20,423 nucleotides of DNA from Candidatus Zambryskiibacteriota bacterium (GTDB lineage: Bacteria; Patescibacteriota; Minisyncoccia; Phycocordibacterales; Zambryskibacteraceae), in NCBI GenBank assembly GCA_024654145.1, contig JANLIM010000038.1, positions 1-20,423 on the forward strand, in the 5' to 3' direction. Below are positions 20,057-20,423 of this stretch, one piece after another. The notes under the pieces are model-generated. The model saw only the letters and a list, made by a program, of their open reading frames with translations, was not told where the DNA came from and searched no databases. The position numbers were made by a program, and so were the translations under genes. How positions within the stretch are numbered: the first letter of the stretch is position 1; each line of letters opens with the position of its first letter.

Positions 20057-20108
20057 TTGACTTTTAGCTGATAAATCGTATTTTTGAGCTTGGTGGCTGT
20101 GGCCAAGC
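20057..20108 (+). promoter_or_regulatory. Promoter and leader hairpin of the last gene
   Basis: TTGACT (20057-20062), a 16-base spacer and a TATTTT -10 candidate (20079-20084). The leader carries GCTTGG (20088-20093) pairing with CCAAGC (20103-20108). Confidence 0.5.
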
Positions 20109-20143
20109 AAGACAAAAACACAGTATTTGGACCAGGAGGTCCC

Positions 20144-20423
20144 ATGTTCATTACACTTTCATGGCCGATGGCAGTAGATCCGCATGACTTCCTCGACAGG
20201 ATTCTCGTAGAGAATGAGGTGGCAAAAGAGATTTCGGAGTCCACAGGCCTCACCCCGTGGGTGGGGGAGGTTTTCCCGGAGCTCAAAGATCAGTACGTGA
20301 TCGCGCTAAAAGCTGAAGGCCTTTGCGCGCCAACTACTCTCTATTGGATGGTCTCTGGACCTTTTTGGCAGAAGGTGGAAGATGCGGTGCAGGTGATGCG
20401 AAGCCTTGGTATTGACCCTGCGG
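20144..20423 (+). CDS. Unrecognised protein, 3' end beyond the window
   Basis: An open frame of 93 codons running off the window. The ATG at 20144 follows a full Shine-Dalgarno AGGAGGT (20134-20140) by three bases. It begins MFITLSWPMAVDPHDFLDRIL and is acidic and soluble, with helical stretches (DFLDRILVENEVAKEISES, WQKVEDAVQVMRSLG) and a Trp-rich segment (TTLYWMVSGPFW). No signal peptide or motif is recognised. GC-rich codon use and the leader layout match the preceding gene. It may be a further single-gene cassette; the missing C-terminus prevents assignment. Confidence 0.65.
   Translation, partial: MFITLSWPMAVDPHDFLDRILVENEVAKEISESTGLTPWVGEVFPELKDQYVIALKAEGLCAPTTLYWMVSGPFWQKVEDAVQVMRSLGIDPA

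Noticed and set aside
1..20423. tRNA or rRNA genes and alternative genetic code
   Set aside because: No cloverleaf or rRNA-like segment was seen in the intergenic regions, and TGA ends several well-defined genes (tpiA, recJ, the site-2 protease).

Overview
The window looks like part of a Patescibacteria (CPR) genome, most probably from the Parcubacteria/Paceibacteria side. The evidence is a compact gene set, a PilB-like ATPase with decayed motifs, a small PaaX/Cas2-like regulator, reduced versions of housekeeping proteins (a 307-residue phosphoglycerate kinase, a trigger factor without its isomerase domain, a two-gene ComEC), and many starts that appear leaderless. TGA is used as a stop, so this is not the code-25 SR1/Gracilibacteria group. 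The taxon is an inference; no marker phylogeny was possible.

Layout. 1-1117: 3' part of a gene joining an LpxC-like deacetylase domain to an HD domain. 1171-1894: GC-rich lipoprotein cassette with its own promoter and terminator. 1939-4700: secreted repeat protein and a small membrane-anchored protein. 4730-5323: RelB/DinJ-YafQ toxin-antitoxin pair. 5345-6907: degenerate PilB/GspE ATPase. 6918-7445: DksA/TraR zinc-finger cassette. 7465-9146: tpiA-pgk, two consecutive glycolysis genes with overlapping stop/start. 9206-9881: PaaX/Cas2-like gene bracketed by two copies of a 38-bp three-part palindrome. 9936-11180 (minus): lamin-tail protein, then a HIT hydrolase. 11294-13664: recJ, a 58-residue membrane protein, rnhA. 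13630-16633: ComEC membrane half and ComEC metallo-hydrolase half, with a superoxide dismutase on the opposite strand between them. 16656-17637 (minus): rpmB and a short trigger factor. 17674-18285: site-2 protease. 18320-18427: 35-residue membrane peptide cassette. 18523-19442: rpsL-rpsG. 19523-20423: two unrecognised GC-rich genes, the last cut by the window end.

Two gene styles alternate. The first is AT-richer, mostly housekeeping, and begins with a -10 hexamer (often TGn-extended) ending 6-8 bases before the start codon, with no Shine-Dalgarno sequence, so the transcript should be leaderless. The second consists of short, mostly GC-rich, single-gene cassettes with a TTGACA/T -35, a leader that is often structured, a strong Shine-Dalgarno 3-7 bases before the start and usually a long perfect GC-rich terminator (lipoprotein, DksA-like, the 58- and 35-residue membrane proteins, the two terminal genes). 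rpsL is also Shine-Dalgarno-led.

The best candidate for an undescribed system is the Cas2-fold regulator between paired tripartite palindromes: either a self-regulated unit with a second site at its 3' end or a minimal mobile unit. The LpxC-HD fusion is second.
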